Of a stretch of 64,000 nucleotides of DNA, positions 38,230-47,700 are shown piece by piece. A program made the position numbers and the translations under genes. Every line of letters begins with the position of its first letter. The stretch's first letter is position 1. The notes under the pieces are model-generated. The model was given only the letters and a program-made list of their open reading frames with translations, was not told the DNA's origin and searched no databases. The DNA is taken from NCBI RefSeq assembly GCF_900220985.1, contig NZ_OCPC01000001.1, positions 598,836 through 662,835 on the forward strand, given 5' to 3'. The DNA comes from Parahoeflea halophila (GTDB lineage Bacteria; Pseudomonadota; Alphaproteobacteria; Rhizobiales; Rhizobiaceae).

Positions 38230-38605
38230 TGCCTGTCCTTTACAAACTGCTCATGGGGGGGTTTGACCATGCGATAAACACATTGTGTGGCGATTTCAAG
38301 TCCTTTAGGGCCAAAGCCCCTATTTCCGGGCTCAAGCCCGTGAGCACCCACAAGGTTTACGTGACGTTGCCTTGCGTCAGGTTCATTGATTGATTAGCAG
38401 CCATGCATAAGTATCAGGGCCGCCCCCCTTGAAATATGGTAGCAACCGCAGCATTTGCTTCCCCTCACGATTTCTTGAGTCGCGAAACAGTAGGATGATG
38501 GTAAACGGTTGGTAATAAAAAGTTCGAAATCGATCTATTTTTGCCACGCGCAGGCCGAATTCGTACCCGAAATAAATGAAATCGAATTTGAAAGGAAGCT
38601 TATAA
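38230..38605. other. 376-bp divergent intergenic region, AT-richer than surroundings
   Basis: No gene is seen between rpoZ (minus) and the NYN gene (plus). The right half, about 38500-38600, is clearly richer in A and T than the neighbouring coding DNA and should hold the promoter of the NYN gene, but I cannot assign -35 and -10 elements with confidence. A ribosome-binding AAAGGAAG precedes the GTG start of the NYN gene. Confidence 0.55.
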
Positions 38606-39193
38606 GTGTTTGATCCCAGAGAAAAAATTGCACTATTTATTGACGGGGCGAACCTTTACGCCGCATCGAAAAGCCTGAATTTCGATATCGACTACCGAAA
38701 ACTCCTCAAGGCATTTCAGTCTCGCGGCTATTTATTGCGCGCCTATTATTACACAGCCTTGATTGAGGATCAGGAATACTCGTCCATACGACCACTGATT
38801 GATTGGCTCGATTACAACGGCTACAAAGTAGTAACCAAACCCGCCAAAGAATTTACTGACTCCATGGGACGCCGCAAGATTAAGGGCAACATGGACATCG
38901 AGCTGGCGATCGATGCCATGGAGCAATCGGACGTGGTCGATCACCTGGTAATTTTTTCCGGTGATGGCGATTTCACCTCGCTGGTCGAAGCCCTTCAGCG
39001 CAAGGGCCGGAAAGTCACTGTGGTCTCCTCACTCTCTTCCCAGCCGCCCATGATCGCTGATGACCTGCGCCGCCAGGCCGATTACTTTATCGACCTCAAC
39101 AGCCTCAAGTCCGAGATCGGGCGCGACGCCTCCGAAAGGCCGCAACGCTCATTTGCCCCTGTCGACGACGACGACGACGAATTCGACGATTGA
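38606..39193 (+). CDS. NYN-domain (LabA/DUF88) protein
   Basis: A 195-residue protein with a PIN-like NYN nuclease fold. IALFIDGANLYAAS near residue 8 holds the first Asp, KGNMDIELAIDAME the middle one, and LVIFSGDGDFTSLVEALQRKGRKV the last pair. NYN proteins are thought to be metal-dependent RNases. The protein ends in an acidic run of Asp/Glu residues. It starts with GTG after AAAGGAAG. Its base composition is lower in GC at the 5' end than neighbours. It is followed closely by a UDG gene. Confidence 0.9.
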   Translation: MFDPREKIALFIDGANLYAASKSLNFDIDYRKLLKAFQSRGYLLRAYYYTALIEDQEYSSIRPLIDWLDYNGYKVVTKPAKEFTDSMGRRKIKGNMDIELAIDAMEQSDVVDHLVIFSGDGDFTSLVEALQRKGRKVTVVSSLSSQPPMIADDLRRQADYFIDLNSLKSEIGRDASERPQRSFAPVDDDDDEFDD

Positions 39194-39210
39194 TCAGCGG
39201 AAGACCTCCC

Positions 39211-39918
39211 GTGAGGAGCGCTGACAATGAAAAAAATGAGCCGGACTACGATTGCAGCCTGTGCCCGCGCCTGCGCGGCTTCATTCTGCAGAACCGCCAG
39301 AGATTTCCCGACTGGCACAACGGACCGGTGGAAAACTGGTATCCATCCGAGGGCCCAAACTCCGCACAGCTGTTGATCGTCGGTCTCGCCCCTGGATTGC
39401 GTGGCGCCAATCGCACCGGAATTCCATTTACGGGTGACGACTCCGGCAGCCTCCTGTTCGAGACCTTGAGCAGATTTGGTTTTGCTTTCCCGGATCCGGG
39501 ACTGGCTTCGGGTGCAAACTGGCGGCTGAGAGCCACCGCGATCACCAATGCCGTTCGCTTCGTCCCCCCCGCCAACAAACCGACAGCGGCTGAAATCAAC
39601 ACATGCCGCGAATTTCTCAGCCACACCATACAGCAGATGCATGCGCTCAGGATTATTGTCACTCTTGGCAAGATCGCCCATGACAGCACGATCCGCGCGT
39701 TGGGCGGAAAGATTTCACGTCACCCCTTCGCGCATGCTGCGCAGACCGAGCTTTCCGGTTTGACCCTGATCTCTAGCTATCACTGTTCTCGTTACAACAT
39801 AAACACCGGTCGGCTGACGGCAGAAATGTTTGACGCGGTGTTCAGGAAGGCAGCCCGATCGCTGGGTATCGAACAGAGCCCGGCCCCCTCACATTCCACA
39901 ACCAACGTGCCGGTCTAG
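39211..39918 (+). CDS. Family 4/5-type uracil-DNA glycosylase
   Basis: About 235 residues from GTG at 39211 (GGAAG 8 bases upstream); a TTG at 39190 that overlaps the previous stop is an alternative. It has the iron-sulfur start CSLCPRL, motif [18 protein letters not shown], and the late SYHCSRYN, as in UDGs of families 4 and 5 that remove uracil from DNA. A third Cys lies in EINTCREF. The stop codon shares the palindrome CTAG (39915-39918) with the stop of convergent smpB. Confidence 0.88.
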   Translation: MRSADNEKNEPDYDCSLCPRLRGFILQNRQRFPDWHNGPVENWYPSEGPNSAQLLIVGLAPGLRGANRTGIPFTGDDSGSLLFETLSRFGFAFPDPGLASGANWRLRATAITNAVRFVPPANKPTAAEINTCREFLSHTIQQMHALRIIVTLGKIAHDSTIRALGGKISRHPFAHAAQTELSGLTLISSYHCSRYNINTGRLTAEMFDAVFRKAARSLGIEQSPAPSHSTTNVPV

Positions 39919-40397
39919 CCGCGGTCGCGCAGAAGCCGTGACTTGTCACGGTTCCAGTCGCGTTCCTTTTGGGTCTGGCGCTTGTCGTGCAGCTTCTTGC
40001 CCTTGGCCAGTGCCAGCTGAAGCTTGGCCAGCCCCTTGTCGTTGAAATAGATCTTCAACGGCACCAGGGTCATGCCGTCACGCTGAACCGCCATCCCGAG
40101 CCGCGCGATTTCCCGCAGCTTGACCAGGATCTTGCGGCGGCGGCGGGGCTCATGGTTGAACTGGTTGGCCTGCAGATATTCCGGAATGTACGAATTGATC
40201 AGCCACAGCTCCCCGCCCTCTTCATTGGCGTAGGACTCTGCGATGTTCGCCTTGCCTTCACGAAGCGCCTTCACTTCGGTGCCGGTCAGGACCAGACCTG
40301 CCTCGAATGACTCGACGATCTCGTAATTGAACCGCGCCTTGCGGTTTTCAGCGACGACCTTGCCGTGTTGCGATTTGTCTTGTTTCCTTGGAGCCAT
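39915..40397 (-). CDS. smpB: SsrA-binding protein SmpB
   Basis: A 160-residue protein required for trans-translation with tmRNA. It has [30 protein letters not shown] near the start and the C-terminal [24 protein letters not shown] tail. The ATG at 40397 gives the normal length; extension upstream would run into dapA. It starts 2 bases downstream of the dapA stop and converges with the UDG gene, sharing four bases. Confidence 0.96.
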   Translation of the reverse strand: MAPRKQDKSQHGKVVAENRKARFNYEIVESFEAGLVLTGTEVKALREGKANIAESYANEEGGELWLINSYIPEYLQANQFNHEPRRRRKILVKLREIARLGMAVQRDGMTLVPLKIYFNDKGLAKLQLALAKGKKLHDKRQTQKERDWNRDKSRLLRDRG

Positions 40398-40399
40398 GA

Positions 40400-41284
40400 T
40401 CAGCCGGTCGCCACGCCCGCCTTGGCAAGCGCCGCATCGAGCAGAGCCGCTGTTGCCGGCTCGACGGTTGTCAGCGGAGATCGCACCACGTTCTTGATCA
40501 GCCCCATCTTGCCGAGGCAATACTTGACGCCGGCCACGCCGGGTTCTGCGAAGATTGCCTTGTGCAGCGGCATCAACCGATCAAGCATCGTCAGCGCGGT
40601 GGCATAATCGCCACGCAATGTCGCCTGCTGAAACTCGGCGCACTGACGGGGGGCAACATTGGCCGTGACAGAAATGCAGCCCACGCCGCCATGCACGTTG
40701 AAACCAAGCGCGGTCGGGTCTTCGCCCGACAGCTGAACGAAGTCCTTGCCGCAGGCCATGCGTTGCTCGGGCACCCGCGCAAGATTGCCGGTCGCATCCT
40801 TCACACCGATGATGCTCGGAAAATCGCGATGCAGTGCCGCCATGGTCTCCACCGACATGTCGACAACCGACCGGGGCGGAATATTGTAGATGATGATCGG
40901 CAGCTTGGTGGCTTCGGCCACAGCCTTGAAATGCAGATACAGCCCCTTCTGGGTAGGCTTGTTGTAATAGGGGGTAACCACAAGCACGGCGTCCGCGCCG
41001 GCCTTTTCCGCATGCACGGCAAGTTCAATCGATTCAGCTGTGTTGTTCGACCCGGCACCCGCAATCACGGGCACCCGTCGGGCTGCCACTTCGACGCACA
41101 GTTCCACAACCCGCTTGTGTTCGGCATGGGTCAGCGTCGGCGATTCACCGGTCGTTCCCACTGGCACGAGGCCGTTGCTGCCTTCCTTGATCATCCACTC
41201 GACATGGCCCGCAAAGCCATCCTCGTCCACCGCGCCACTGTCGGTAAAAGGGGTAATGAGGGCCGGTAGGGAACCCGTGAACAT
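40400..41284 (-). CDS. dapA: 4-hydroxy-tetrahydrodipicolinate synthase
   Basis: A 294-residue class I aldolase that condenses pyruvate with aspartate semialdehyde on the lysine/diaminopimelate pathway. The start is [17 protein letters not shown], followed by [14 protein letters not shown] (substrate site), [11 protein letters not shown], and the Schiff-base lysine in [12 protein letters not shown]. The ATG at 41284 has GGAG 7 bases upstream. It is co-transcribed with smpB. Confidence 0.95.
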   Translation of the reverse strand: MFTGSLPALITPFTDSGAVDEDGFAGHVEWMIKEGSNGLVPVGTTGESPTLTHAEHKRVVELCVEVAARRVPVIAGAGSNNTAESIELAVHAEKAGADAVLVVTPYYNKPTQKGLYLHFKAVAEATKLPIIIYNIPPRSVVDMSVETMAALHRDFPSIIGVKDATGNLARVPEQRMACGKDFVQLSGEDPTALGFNVHGGVGCISVTANVAPRQCAEFQQATLRGDYATALTMLDRLMPLHKAIFAEPGVAGVKYCLGKMGLIKNVVRSPLTTVEPATAALLDAALAKAGVATG

Positions 41285-41618
41285 GCTGATCTCCAAATAC
41301 TGTACGCGGCGCCCAAACGGCGCTTCACTCATTCACCCCACGCGATACAGGAAATAACCGCAACGGAAAAGCCTTGCGCGGCGCCTCGCGACGCTTTTGC
41401 GTCAAATGTCGGACCGGCACAGTCAAATCCCTCGCGCCCGCCGCAGATTACCCGCAATTGCAGGCGAAAGTCGCGTCTGAACGAAACGCGAAGGCCTACC
41501 GGACACCGGATGAACTGGCCTTGCCAGATTAGCCGAAGAGCTGGAGACTGGAAGCCTGCCCACCCGGATCAGGGACAGCAGCCAGCCCACGGGGACGTCG
41601 ACACGGACAGAAGGCCAT
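41285..41618. other. 334-bp divergent intergenic region
   Basis: This region lies between dapA (minus) and the lytic transglycosylase gene (plus). I see no coding frame, repeat or RNA gene. It should carry both divergent promoters. The dapA ribosome-binding site is clear at its left end. Confidence 0.5.
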
Positions 41619-43664
41619 ATGCAAAGAACCGCAATCGCATCTCTTTTCCTTTCTGCAGTCTTGGTTGGCAGTGGCGTGGCAGCCCCCCTCCCCTCGGGAT
41701 CAATTCCCCTTCCTGTACCCAGGCCTTCCGCCGAGACCGCCGACAGGCAAGCTTCGGGCCCAGCCACCCCGGCTTCGAGGCCGGCAAGCGACGCGCTCAA
41801 ATCAGGACTGGGAGCACTTGGCAACAACAATGCAGGCCTGGCGCGGTCGATCCGCGATATGATGCCGCGCACGGCACTTGAGCGCCATATCCTGACCTGG
41901 TCCATCGTCCTGTCGGGCGCCCAGGATGTCCCACCGGAGGAAATCGCGGAGGCTGCAGCAGAGCTGGAAGGCTGGCCCGGCCTCGCCTCGCTGCCGCGCC
42001 TGTACGAACGGGCCCTGTTTTTCGCGCAGACTCCCACGCAACAGGTGCTTGCCCAATTCAAGGACAAGGCCCCCGAGACCACCTTGGGCACCATCATGTG
42101 GATCCGGGCGCTGAAGGCAAGCGGCGACACAAAGCAGGCCAGGACCGTCGCTGCCAGGGCATGGCGCACGGAGATGATGGATGATCGCGAAACCGGCATC
42201 TTTGTCGACGAATTCGGCACCCTGCTGACCAAGGCCGATCATTTCCGCCGCATGGAGATGCTGCTCTACCGGGATCGCGTCAGCGACGCCAAGGAGATCT
42301 CACGCAAGGCCGAGGCATATTCGCTGTACCGCGCCTGGTCCACGGTAATCCGCAGCCCTGCCAGGGCCGGGGCCGCAATCGAGGCGGTCGACCGGTCATG
42401 GCATGAAACGCCGGCCTTCCTCTATCTGCGTATCCGCCAGCTTCGCGAACGCGAGCGCAACAAGGAAGCCGCGGCCCTTCTCGCAAAGATGCCGCGGGAT
42501 CGTGCCGCACTGGTGGACCCCGACGAATGGTGGGTGGAAGCGCGCATCGTAAGCCGTGGGCTCTACGAGGACGGCGACGCAAAGGGTGCCTACAAGCTTG
42601 CTGCCGCCCATCTCGCCGAAAGCCCGGAGGAGATCGCTGAAGCAGAATTCCATGCCGGCTGGTATGCCTTGCGGGGCCTCAACGACGCCAAGACTGCCGC
42701 CAGGCATTTTGCTGCCATTCTCGATGTCGCCAACGGGCAGATATCTTCCGCGCGCGCCCATTACTGGCTCGGCCGCGCCGCCGAAGCCGGAGCGGGCGGC
42801 AAGGCATCGGAACACTACGCGCGCGCGGCGGAATTTCCCTCTACCTTTTACGGCCAGCTTGCCAGCGCCAAACTCGACCGCAAATCGCTGGATATCGCCT
42901 ACCCGAAGCCAACGGCACAGGACAGGATCAGGTTCGAGCAGCGCGAAGCCGTCCAGGCGATCGGCAAACTTGAAGGAGCAGGTGCCGAGTGGCGCGCCGA
43001 AATGCTCTACCGCGCCCTGGCCGCCGAGCTCGACAGCCCCGGTGAGCTTGCCATTCTCTCAGCCATGGCTGAAAGGCGCGGCAATCATCAGACATCGCTG
43101 CAGGTTGGCAAGATCGCCTGGAACCGGGGCCTGGACGTCGCAGCGCTTGCCTATCCGCTTGGCGCGGTCCCCGATGGCGCAAACATCAAGGGATCTGGCA
43201 AGGCATTGGCCTACTCGATCGCCCGCCAGGAAAGCGCCTTCAACAAGGCCGCGGTCTCGCCGGCAAACGCCCGCGGGCTTCTCCAGATCCTGCCGGGAAC
43301 GGCAAAGGCGGTGGCGAGGCGCCACGGCCTGCCCTATTCGAAACAGCGGCTGACCACCGACGCCGGTTACAATGCGACCCTCGGCGCGCATTTTCTCGGG
43401 GAGCAGATCGATGACTTCGGTGGTTCCTACATTCTCACCTTCATCGCCTACAATGCAGGGCCCAGCCGGGTGCCGCAGTGGATCGAGCGCTTCGGCGACC
43501 CCCGCGGCCGGCCGATCGATGAGGTCGTCGACTGGATCGAGCTGATCCCCTTCACCGAAACCCGCCATTACGTGCAGCGGGTGATGGAAAACTACCAGAT
43601 CTACAAGGCGCGCCTCGGTCAGCCCGGCGACATCGAGGCTGATCTGAGATTTGGCCGCCGATGA
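41619..43664 (+). CDS. Soluble lytic murein transglycosylase
   Basis: A 681-residue protein with a signal peptide (MQRTAIASLFLSAVLVGSGVAAP), a long alpha-helical superhelical U/L domain, and a C-terminal SLT domain. The catalytic glutamate is in IARQESAFNKAAVSPANARGLLQILP (Glu538), followed by NATLGAHFLGEQIDDFGGSY and FIAYNAGPSRVPQW. It cleaves peptidoglycan, releasing 1,6-anhydromuropeptides in the periplasm. This is the Slt70 (family 1A) architecture. It is divergent from dapA. Confidence 0.92.
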   Translation: MQRTAIASLFLSAVLVGSGVAAPLPSGSIPLPVPRPSAETADRQASGPATPASRPASDALKSGLGALGNNNAGLARSIRDMMPRTALERHILTWSIVLSGAQDVPPEEIAEAAAELEGWPGLASLPRLYERALFFAQTPTQQVLAQFKDKAPETTLGTIMWIRALKASGDTKQARTVAARAWRTEMMDDRETGIFVDEFGTLLTKADHFRRMEMLLYRDRVSDAKEISRKAEAYSLYRAWSTVIRSPARAGAAIEAVDRSWHETPAFLYLRIRQLRERERNKEAAALLAKMPRDRAALVDPDEWWVEARIVSRGLYEDGDAKGAYKLAAAHLAESPEEIAEAEFHAGWYALRGLNDAKTAARHFAAILDVANGQISSARAHYWLGRAAEAGAGGKASEHYARAAEFPSTFYGQLASAKLDRKSLDIAYPKPTAQDRIRFEQREAVQAIGKLEGAGAEWRAEMLYRALAAELDSPGELAILSAMAERRGNHQTSLQVGKIAWNRGLDVAALAYPLGAVPDGANIKGSGKALAYSIARQESAFNKAAVSPANARGLLQILPGTAKAVARRHGLPYSKQRLTTDAGYNATLGAHFLGEQIDDFGGSYILTFIAYNAGPSRVPQWIERFGDPRGRPIDEVVDWIELIPFTETRHYVQRVMENYQIYKARLGQPGDIEADLRFGRR

Positions 43665-43739
43665 ACCCTGTCGCCTTGCTTGAAAAATAGGGTATAGGCA
43701 TGATCCTGAAACATGACCGAGGCAACGGCAGGATCTGAC

Positions 43740-44675
43740 ATGGCAAACGGGAAGGTTGGCGCAGCCGCCACAAGCGAAACCGGCGGAGTTGAACACGTCT
43801 TCTTTTCCGCCAGCGACGGCCTGAGGCTGCATGCTGCCGACTATGGCCGAAGCAATCCCGCCACCCGGGGCCGCCTGCCGGTCGTCTGTCTCCCGGGCCT
43901 GACCCGAAACACACGCGATTTCGACGACCTCGCCCGGCGTCTGACGAGCGACCCGAAAATGCCACGGCGCGTGGTCAGTTTCGACTATCGCGGCCGTGGA
44001 CAATCCGACTGGGACAAGGACCCCGGCCGCTACAACATTACCGTGGAAGCCGAGGATGTACTAAGCGGAATGACTGCCCTTGGCCTTAAACACGCGATTT
44101 TTATCGGAACATCGCGCGGCGGCCTGATCATGCATGTCCTTGCGGCCACCCGGCCCGGTATCATGGCCGCCGGTGTGCTCAACGACATCGGTCCGGTGAT
44201 CGAAGGCGCCGGACTGGCACAGATCAAGGCCTATCTCTCCCGAATGCCGCAGCCGAAAGACTGGCATGATGCGGCACAGATCCTGTCCGAAGCCCATGCC
44301 AGGAGCTTCCAGGCTCTGACCGAAGCCGACTGGCTCGATTTTGCCCGCGCCGTCTATGTCGAAAAGGCCGGCAAGCTGACTGCCGACTACGACCCGAAGC
44401 TGCTGGCCGGCCTGAAAAACATCGACCTGAGCACACCGCTACCGAAACTGTGGCCGCAGTTCGACGGTCTCGGCCGCATACCACTGCTGGCGTTGCGCGG
44501 CGAACACTCCACTTTGCTGTCTGCCCGGACCCTGCTGGAGATGAAAGAGCGCGTCCCTTCGCTTCAGACGGAGACCATTGCCGGACAGGGCCATGCACCG
44601 ATCCTGCACCTGTCAGGTATTCCCGAGATCTTGACCCGGTTCTTCGCCGCGGTTGACAAGCAGCACCGCCACTGA
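43740..44675 (+). CDS. Alpha/beta hydrolase
   Basis: About 311 residues with an alpha/beta hydrolase fold: LPGLTRNTRDFDDLA as oxyanion hole, SFDYRGRGQSD, nucleophile elbow GTSRGG, and a late GQGHAP with the catalytic His. The substrate is unknown; it could be an esterase or haloalkane/epoxide-type hydrolase. The ATG at 43740 with AGGATC upstream is favoured over an ATG at 43713 that lacks a ribosome-binding site. It converges with the HhH gene. Confidence 0.82.
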   Translation: MANGKVGAAATSETGGVEHVFFSASDGLRLHAADYGRSNPATRGRLPVVCLPGLTRNTRDFDDLARRLTSDPKMPRRVVSFDYRGRGQSDWDKDPGRYNITVEAEDVLSGMTALGLKHAIFIGTSRGGLIMHVLAATRPGIMAAGVLNDIGPVIEGAGLAQIKAYLSRMPQPKDWHDAAQILSEAHARSFQALTEADWLDFARAVYVEKAGKLTADYDPKLLAGLKNIDLSTPLPKLWPQFDGLGRIPLLALRGEHSTLLSARTLLEMKERVPSLQTETIAGQGHAPILHLSGIPEILTRFFAAVDKQHRH

Positions 44676-44776
44676 GGCAGATCCGACCGTCCGATGCCGG
44701 ATTCGGGGTTATTCAAACGGAGACCGTTGAACAAGGGGTCGCGTCAATCTCCCAAGCGGCACGCGGCCGCGCAGCT

Positions 44777-45577
44777 TCATCCTGTGCCTTTGGGCTTGGG
44801 TTTCGGTTTGAGCTTCGCTTTGGGCTTGGGTGAAATTGAATTGGCAGCTTGGTCACTGGCCGCCTGCTTTGACACGTCCGTTGCCGCACCCTTGGCCAGA
44901 AGCTTGGCCTGCCGCACCCAGTCCTCCCGCTCGATGCGGCCAGGAAACGACAGCTGTTCGGCAAAGACTGCCTGCTGTTTCCGGGACCAGCCCGCGATCT
45001 GCGCAAAGCTGGTGATCCCGGCTGCATTCAGCTTTGCCTCGATCACCGGGCCCACACCCTTGATCTTTTGCAGATTGTCCGAACCGCCACCCGCAACGGT
45101 CCCGGCCCCCGCAGCCTTCGGTTTGGAAGCCGGGCGTTTGCCTGCTTTTGCGTTCTCTGCCGAGCCGGCCGCCTTGGCCCTGCCCGGTTTGGGGGCTTGG
45201 GCATCAGCCGCTGAATTTTCCGGCTTGAGCCTGCGATCTGCCATTATTGCGTTGCGCTCAGGCCCGCTCGCGGGACTCGACGCAGTCGGCACCGCAGTAT
45301 CAACTCCTGTACCCGGCTTGCTTTCGACCCCTTCTGCCACATCCGGTGTGGCAGAAGCCCCCTGCTCCGAAATTCCCGGCCGAGAGCGACGGTCTGATGG
45401 CACCCGGTCTCCAGACGTGGCGGTGGCGGTTGACCCTCTGCCTGTCGTCGTCGTGGCAGCGGCATTCGAGCTATCCGATGAGGCGTCGAAGCGGCGCCTG
45501 AGCCAGCAACCGAAGAAACAGCCCAGTCCAAATGCAAGGGCGATGAAAAACACGACGTCGATGGCAAAGATCACCAC
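44777..45577 (-). CDS. Membrane-anchored helix-hairpin-helix protein
   Basis: A 266-residue protein from GTG at 45577 (AAGGAG about 9 bases upstream). Residues about 4-24 form one transmembrane helix containing LAFGLGCFFGC, then RRR, so the rest is probably cytoplasmic. A long Thr/Ser/Ala/Lys low-complexity linker follows. Near residue 170 is a helix-hairpin-helix-like unit (LQKIKGVGPVIEAKLNAAGI followed by TSFAQIAGW), as seen in COG3743-type proteins and in C-terminal tails of some NuoE proteins. The C-terminus is a Lys/Pro run. It is in tandem with the microprotein and OmpA/BON genes. DNA or protein binding by the HhH unit is not proven. Confidence 0.8.
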   Translation of the reverse strand: MVIFAIDVVFFIALAFGLGCFFGCWLRRRFDASSDSSNAAATTTTGRGSTATATSGDRVPSDRRSRPGISEQGASATPDVAEGVESKPGTGVDTAVPTASSPASGPERNAIMADRRLKPENSAADAQAPKPGRAKAAGSAENAKAGKRPASKPKAAGAGTVAGGGSDNLQKIKGVGPVIEAKLNAAGITSFAQIAGWSRKQQAVFAEQLSFPGRIEREDWVRQAKLLAKGAATDVSKQAASDQAANSISPKPKAKLKPKPKPKGTG

Positions 45578-45608
45578 TCTTCCCGCTCCTTGTCAGCTCC
45601 CGATACCT

Positions 45609-45707
45609 TCATTTTCGCGCTCTCCGGCAGGTGGTCCATCCGACCAGTCCTCCCACCGCAAAGGCAAGCATGAGCCATACCCAAAGATGTGTGAACATGT
45701 ACCACAT
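45609..45707 (-). CDS. 32-residue membrane microprotein
   Basis: A very short gene from ATG at 45707 to TGA at 45609-45611, with a good ribosome-binding site (CAGGAG about 8 bases before the ATG). The product begins MWYMFTHLWVW, has one transmembrane helix with LMLAFAVGGLVGW and ends TTCRRARK, a positive tail that suggests N-out/C-in topology. The helix shares LAFxxGxxxG with the N-terminal helix of the next protein (HhH). It lies 42 bp after the OmpA/BON gene and 31 bp before the HhH gene, all on the minus strand. Function is unknown. Confidence 0.72.
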   Translation of the reverse strand: MWYMFTHLWVWLMLAFAVGGLVGWTTCRRARK

Positions 45708-45749
45708 TGCGCACTCTCCTGGGCCGCAGGCCCCTTGAACGTTTGACCA

Positions 45750-47519
45750 TCAATCGGGCTGGTTGAGGACACGAAACTCGATCCGGCTGTTCGCTGCCTC
45801 GGCTGTCTCCTTATCGGCGCTGTCAATGGAATCGGTTTCTCCAGCGCCGGCAGCAACCAGCCGGCCACGCTCGACACCCGCAGCCCTCAGGAATTCGATC
45901 ACACTTTCCGCCCTGCGAACCGACAAAGCGAGGTTTTCAGTTTTCTCACCATCGGCATCGCTGTGTCCGGAAACCTCTACCCGCACCGTTCCGCAGCGCT
46001 GCACCACCCGGGCAATGCGGTCCAGAAATCCGTGCGAATGATCCTGAATTGAGGTTTCACCAGAATGGAACAGAACACTATTGTGACTCAGCAGGTCATT
46101 GAGTTCTGCCTGGCAGGTATCGGCTGCAAGATCAGCCTCTGCCTCCTGTAATTCCGAGATGTCCATATGAGCGGAAAATCCCGGCGGCAAGTTTTCACCC
46201 AGCAAGCGTTCGACCTCAGCCCGGCTTGCCGGATTGAAAGCGCGCCCTTCAACATGCACCACGCCATCCTCAATCCGCACTTCGGCTTGTTCGAGGCGGC
46301 TGAGGGCCTGAAGCGCGACCAGAGCCGCTTCCTCAAACCCGTCTGGCCGGCCTTCCACGGCCGTCAGCCGGTCATCGATGCGGGCCCTGCCAAACTTCAA
46401 AGCAGCTGCATAAAGCAACTTCTCCCTGACGGCGGAGCCCGGAACAGCTCCCCTCAACTCAAGCGTCCGATCTGCAAATGAAGCTGTCCACACAGCATCC
46501 TTTGCCCCGGCAATCCCGATATCGGCGGTCCCAAGCACCACGCCGTTCGGTAATTTGCCGGACAAGAGACTGTCGACTGTCCGGTAGGCTTGCGCGTCCC
46601 GCGCCTCCCCCTGCACACCGAGTGTCGTATTCTGGACCATGACGGATCCCTCGCTCAGGTGCTGAAGCGCCTTCAGACCCGTTTCGGCCGCCGCAAGCCA
46701 GTCCACCGCGTCAGGTACGCCCGCCGCAAACCGCATCTGATCCTTGACATCCCGGGCCTCGGAGATTGCCCGCCCGTGCTCCATGATGGCTTTCCGCATG
46801 GTGTCGTCCGGCACATAACCACCGATCACGAGCGTGTCAGCTGTCAGCACCGCAGTCCAGGAATACACCCCTGAAACCGGTGCCGGGCTGATATCTGTCG
46901 CGCTCAGAGCTCCTGCCGGAATCGATGCAAGCACCTCCAATGCGACTTCGTGATCATCTGGGTTGAGCGCCTGGCCGGAAACCCGAATCGTGTCATCGGT
47001 GATCTCGATTTTCCCGGTGGAAAAGCGCGGAAAAACGGCCAGGCCATGGCTTGCGAGCGAGACGAGATCCGCGGGAGCGCCGCGCGCCGGTTTCATCTGG
47101 TCAGACACCGCTATACCCGGCAGCAGCCCCGTCAATGTTGAAATGATGGCGGCACGGGCCGCTTCATGGGGAACGAAACCGCTCAGGATGATGCCGCTCG
47201 CCGTCTTCTCGGCAGACAAGCGGTAAGGGCTTTCCTCAGGCAACAGCGCCATACTATCCACGACTTTGCGCACCCCGGCGACATTGCGTGCGGCCAGCAT
47301 CGCACTGTCCTGGCTGGCCTTGTCAGGCGCCAGCCCGCTCAGGACAATACTCCTGCCGACCGTGCCAACCTGGGCCCAGGCGTGATTCTGCCGCAGCGCC
47401 GAAAGTGTCCGCGACCGAAGCTCGGACTCCATCCCAGCCGCCTCGAACCACAATGCCAGGGCGGAAAGGCACGCAACAGCAGCCAACCCGGGCCAAATCC
47501 ACATTTTCAGGTATTGCAT
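45750..47519 (-). CDS. OmpA-family protein with BON-like repeats
   Basis: A 589-residue protein. An N-terminal hydrophobic segment (about residues 8-25) is a signal anchor. Several BON-like units follow, each with a V-x-G pattern (TVGRSIVLSGLAPDK, SGIILSGFVPHE, DTLVIGGYVPDD, DRTLELRGAVPGS, DGVVHVEGRAFNP). The C-terminal 120 residues are an OmpA peptidoglycan-binding domain with VRVEVSGHSDADGEKTENLALSVRRAESV. It is expected to link the inner membrane or periplasm to the cell wall, like mycobacterial ArfA/OmpATb in layout. It is the first gene of a cassette with the microprotein and HhH genes. Confidence 0.85.
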   Translation of the reverse strand: MQYLKMWIWPGLAAVACLSALALWFEAAGMESELRSRTLSALRQNHAWAQVGTVGRSIVLSGLAPDKASQDSAMLAARNVAGVRKVVDSMALLPEESPYRLSAEKTASGIILSGFVPHEAARAAIISTLTGLLPGIAVSDQMKPARGAPADLVSLASHGLAVFPRFSTGKIEITDDTIRVSGQALNPDDHEVALEVLASIPAGALSATDISPAPVSGVYSWTAVLTADTLVIGGYVPDDTMRKAIMEHGRAISEARDVKDQMRFAAGVPDAVDWLAAAETGLKALQHLSEGSVMVQNTTLGVQGEARDAQAYRTVDSLLSGKLPNGVVLGTADIGIAGAKDAVWTASFADRTLELRGAVPGSAVREKLLYAAALKFGRARIDDRLTAVEGRPDGFEEAALVALQALSRLEQAEVRIEDGVVHVEGRAFNPASRAEVERLLGENLPPGFSAHMDISELQEAEADLAADTCQAELNDLLSHNSVLFHSGETSIQDHSHGFLDRIARVVQRCGTVRVEVSGHSDADGEKTENLALSVRRAESVIEFLRAAGVERGRLVAAGAGETDSIDSADKETAEAANSRIEFRVLNQPD

Positions 47520-47645
47520 GTGATCTCCGCCGCAAATCTGCTGACGGTGAACTTACCACTCCGGATCGAGACCCGCTAACTCAAAAGCGGGAGCAGCCGC
47601 ACCGGGCTTCGAAAGCTTGTTCGGGTCGGGGCTGAGCCAAGGCAC

Positions 47646-47674
47646 AAAAAAACCCGGCAGCCGAAGCTGCCGGG
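47646..47674 (-). terminator. Intrinsic terminator of the porin gene
   Basis: On the minus strand a 9-bp stem CCCGGCAGC/GCTGCCGGG (47666-47674 with 47653-47661) closes a UUCG tetraloop and is followed by seven T residues (47646-47652). It lies 26 bp past the porin stop codon. Confidence 0.95.
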
Positions 47675-47700
47675 CTGTGTCTGATCAAACCGAGGTTTGA

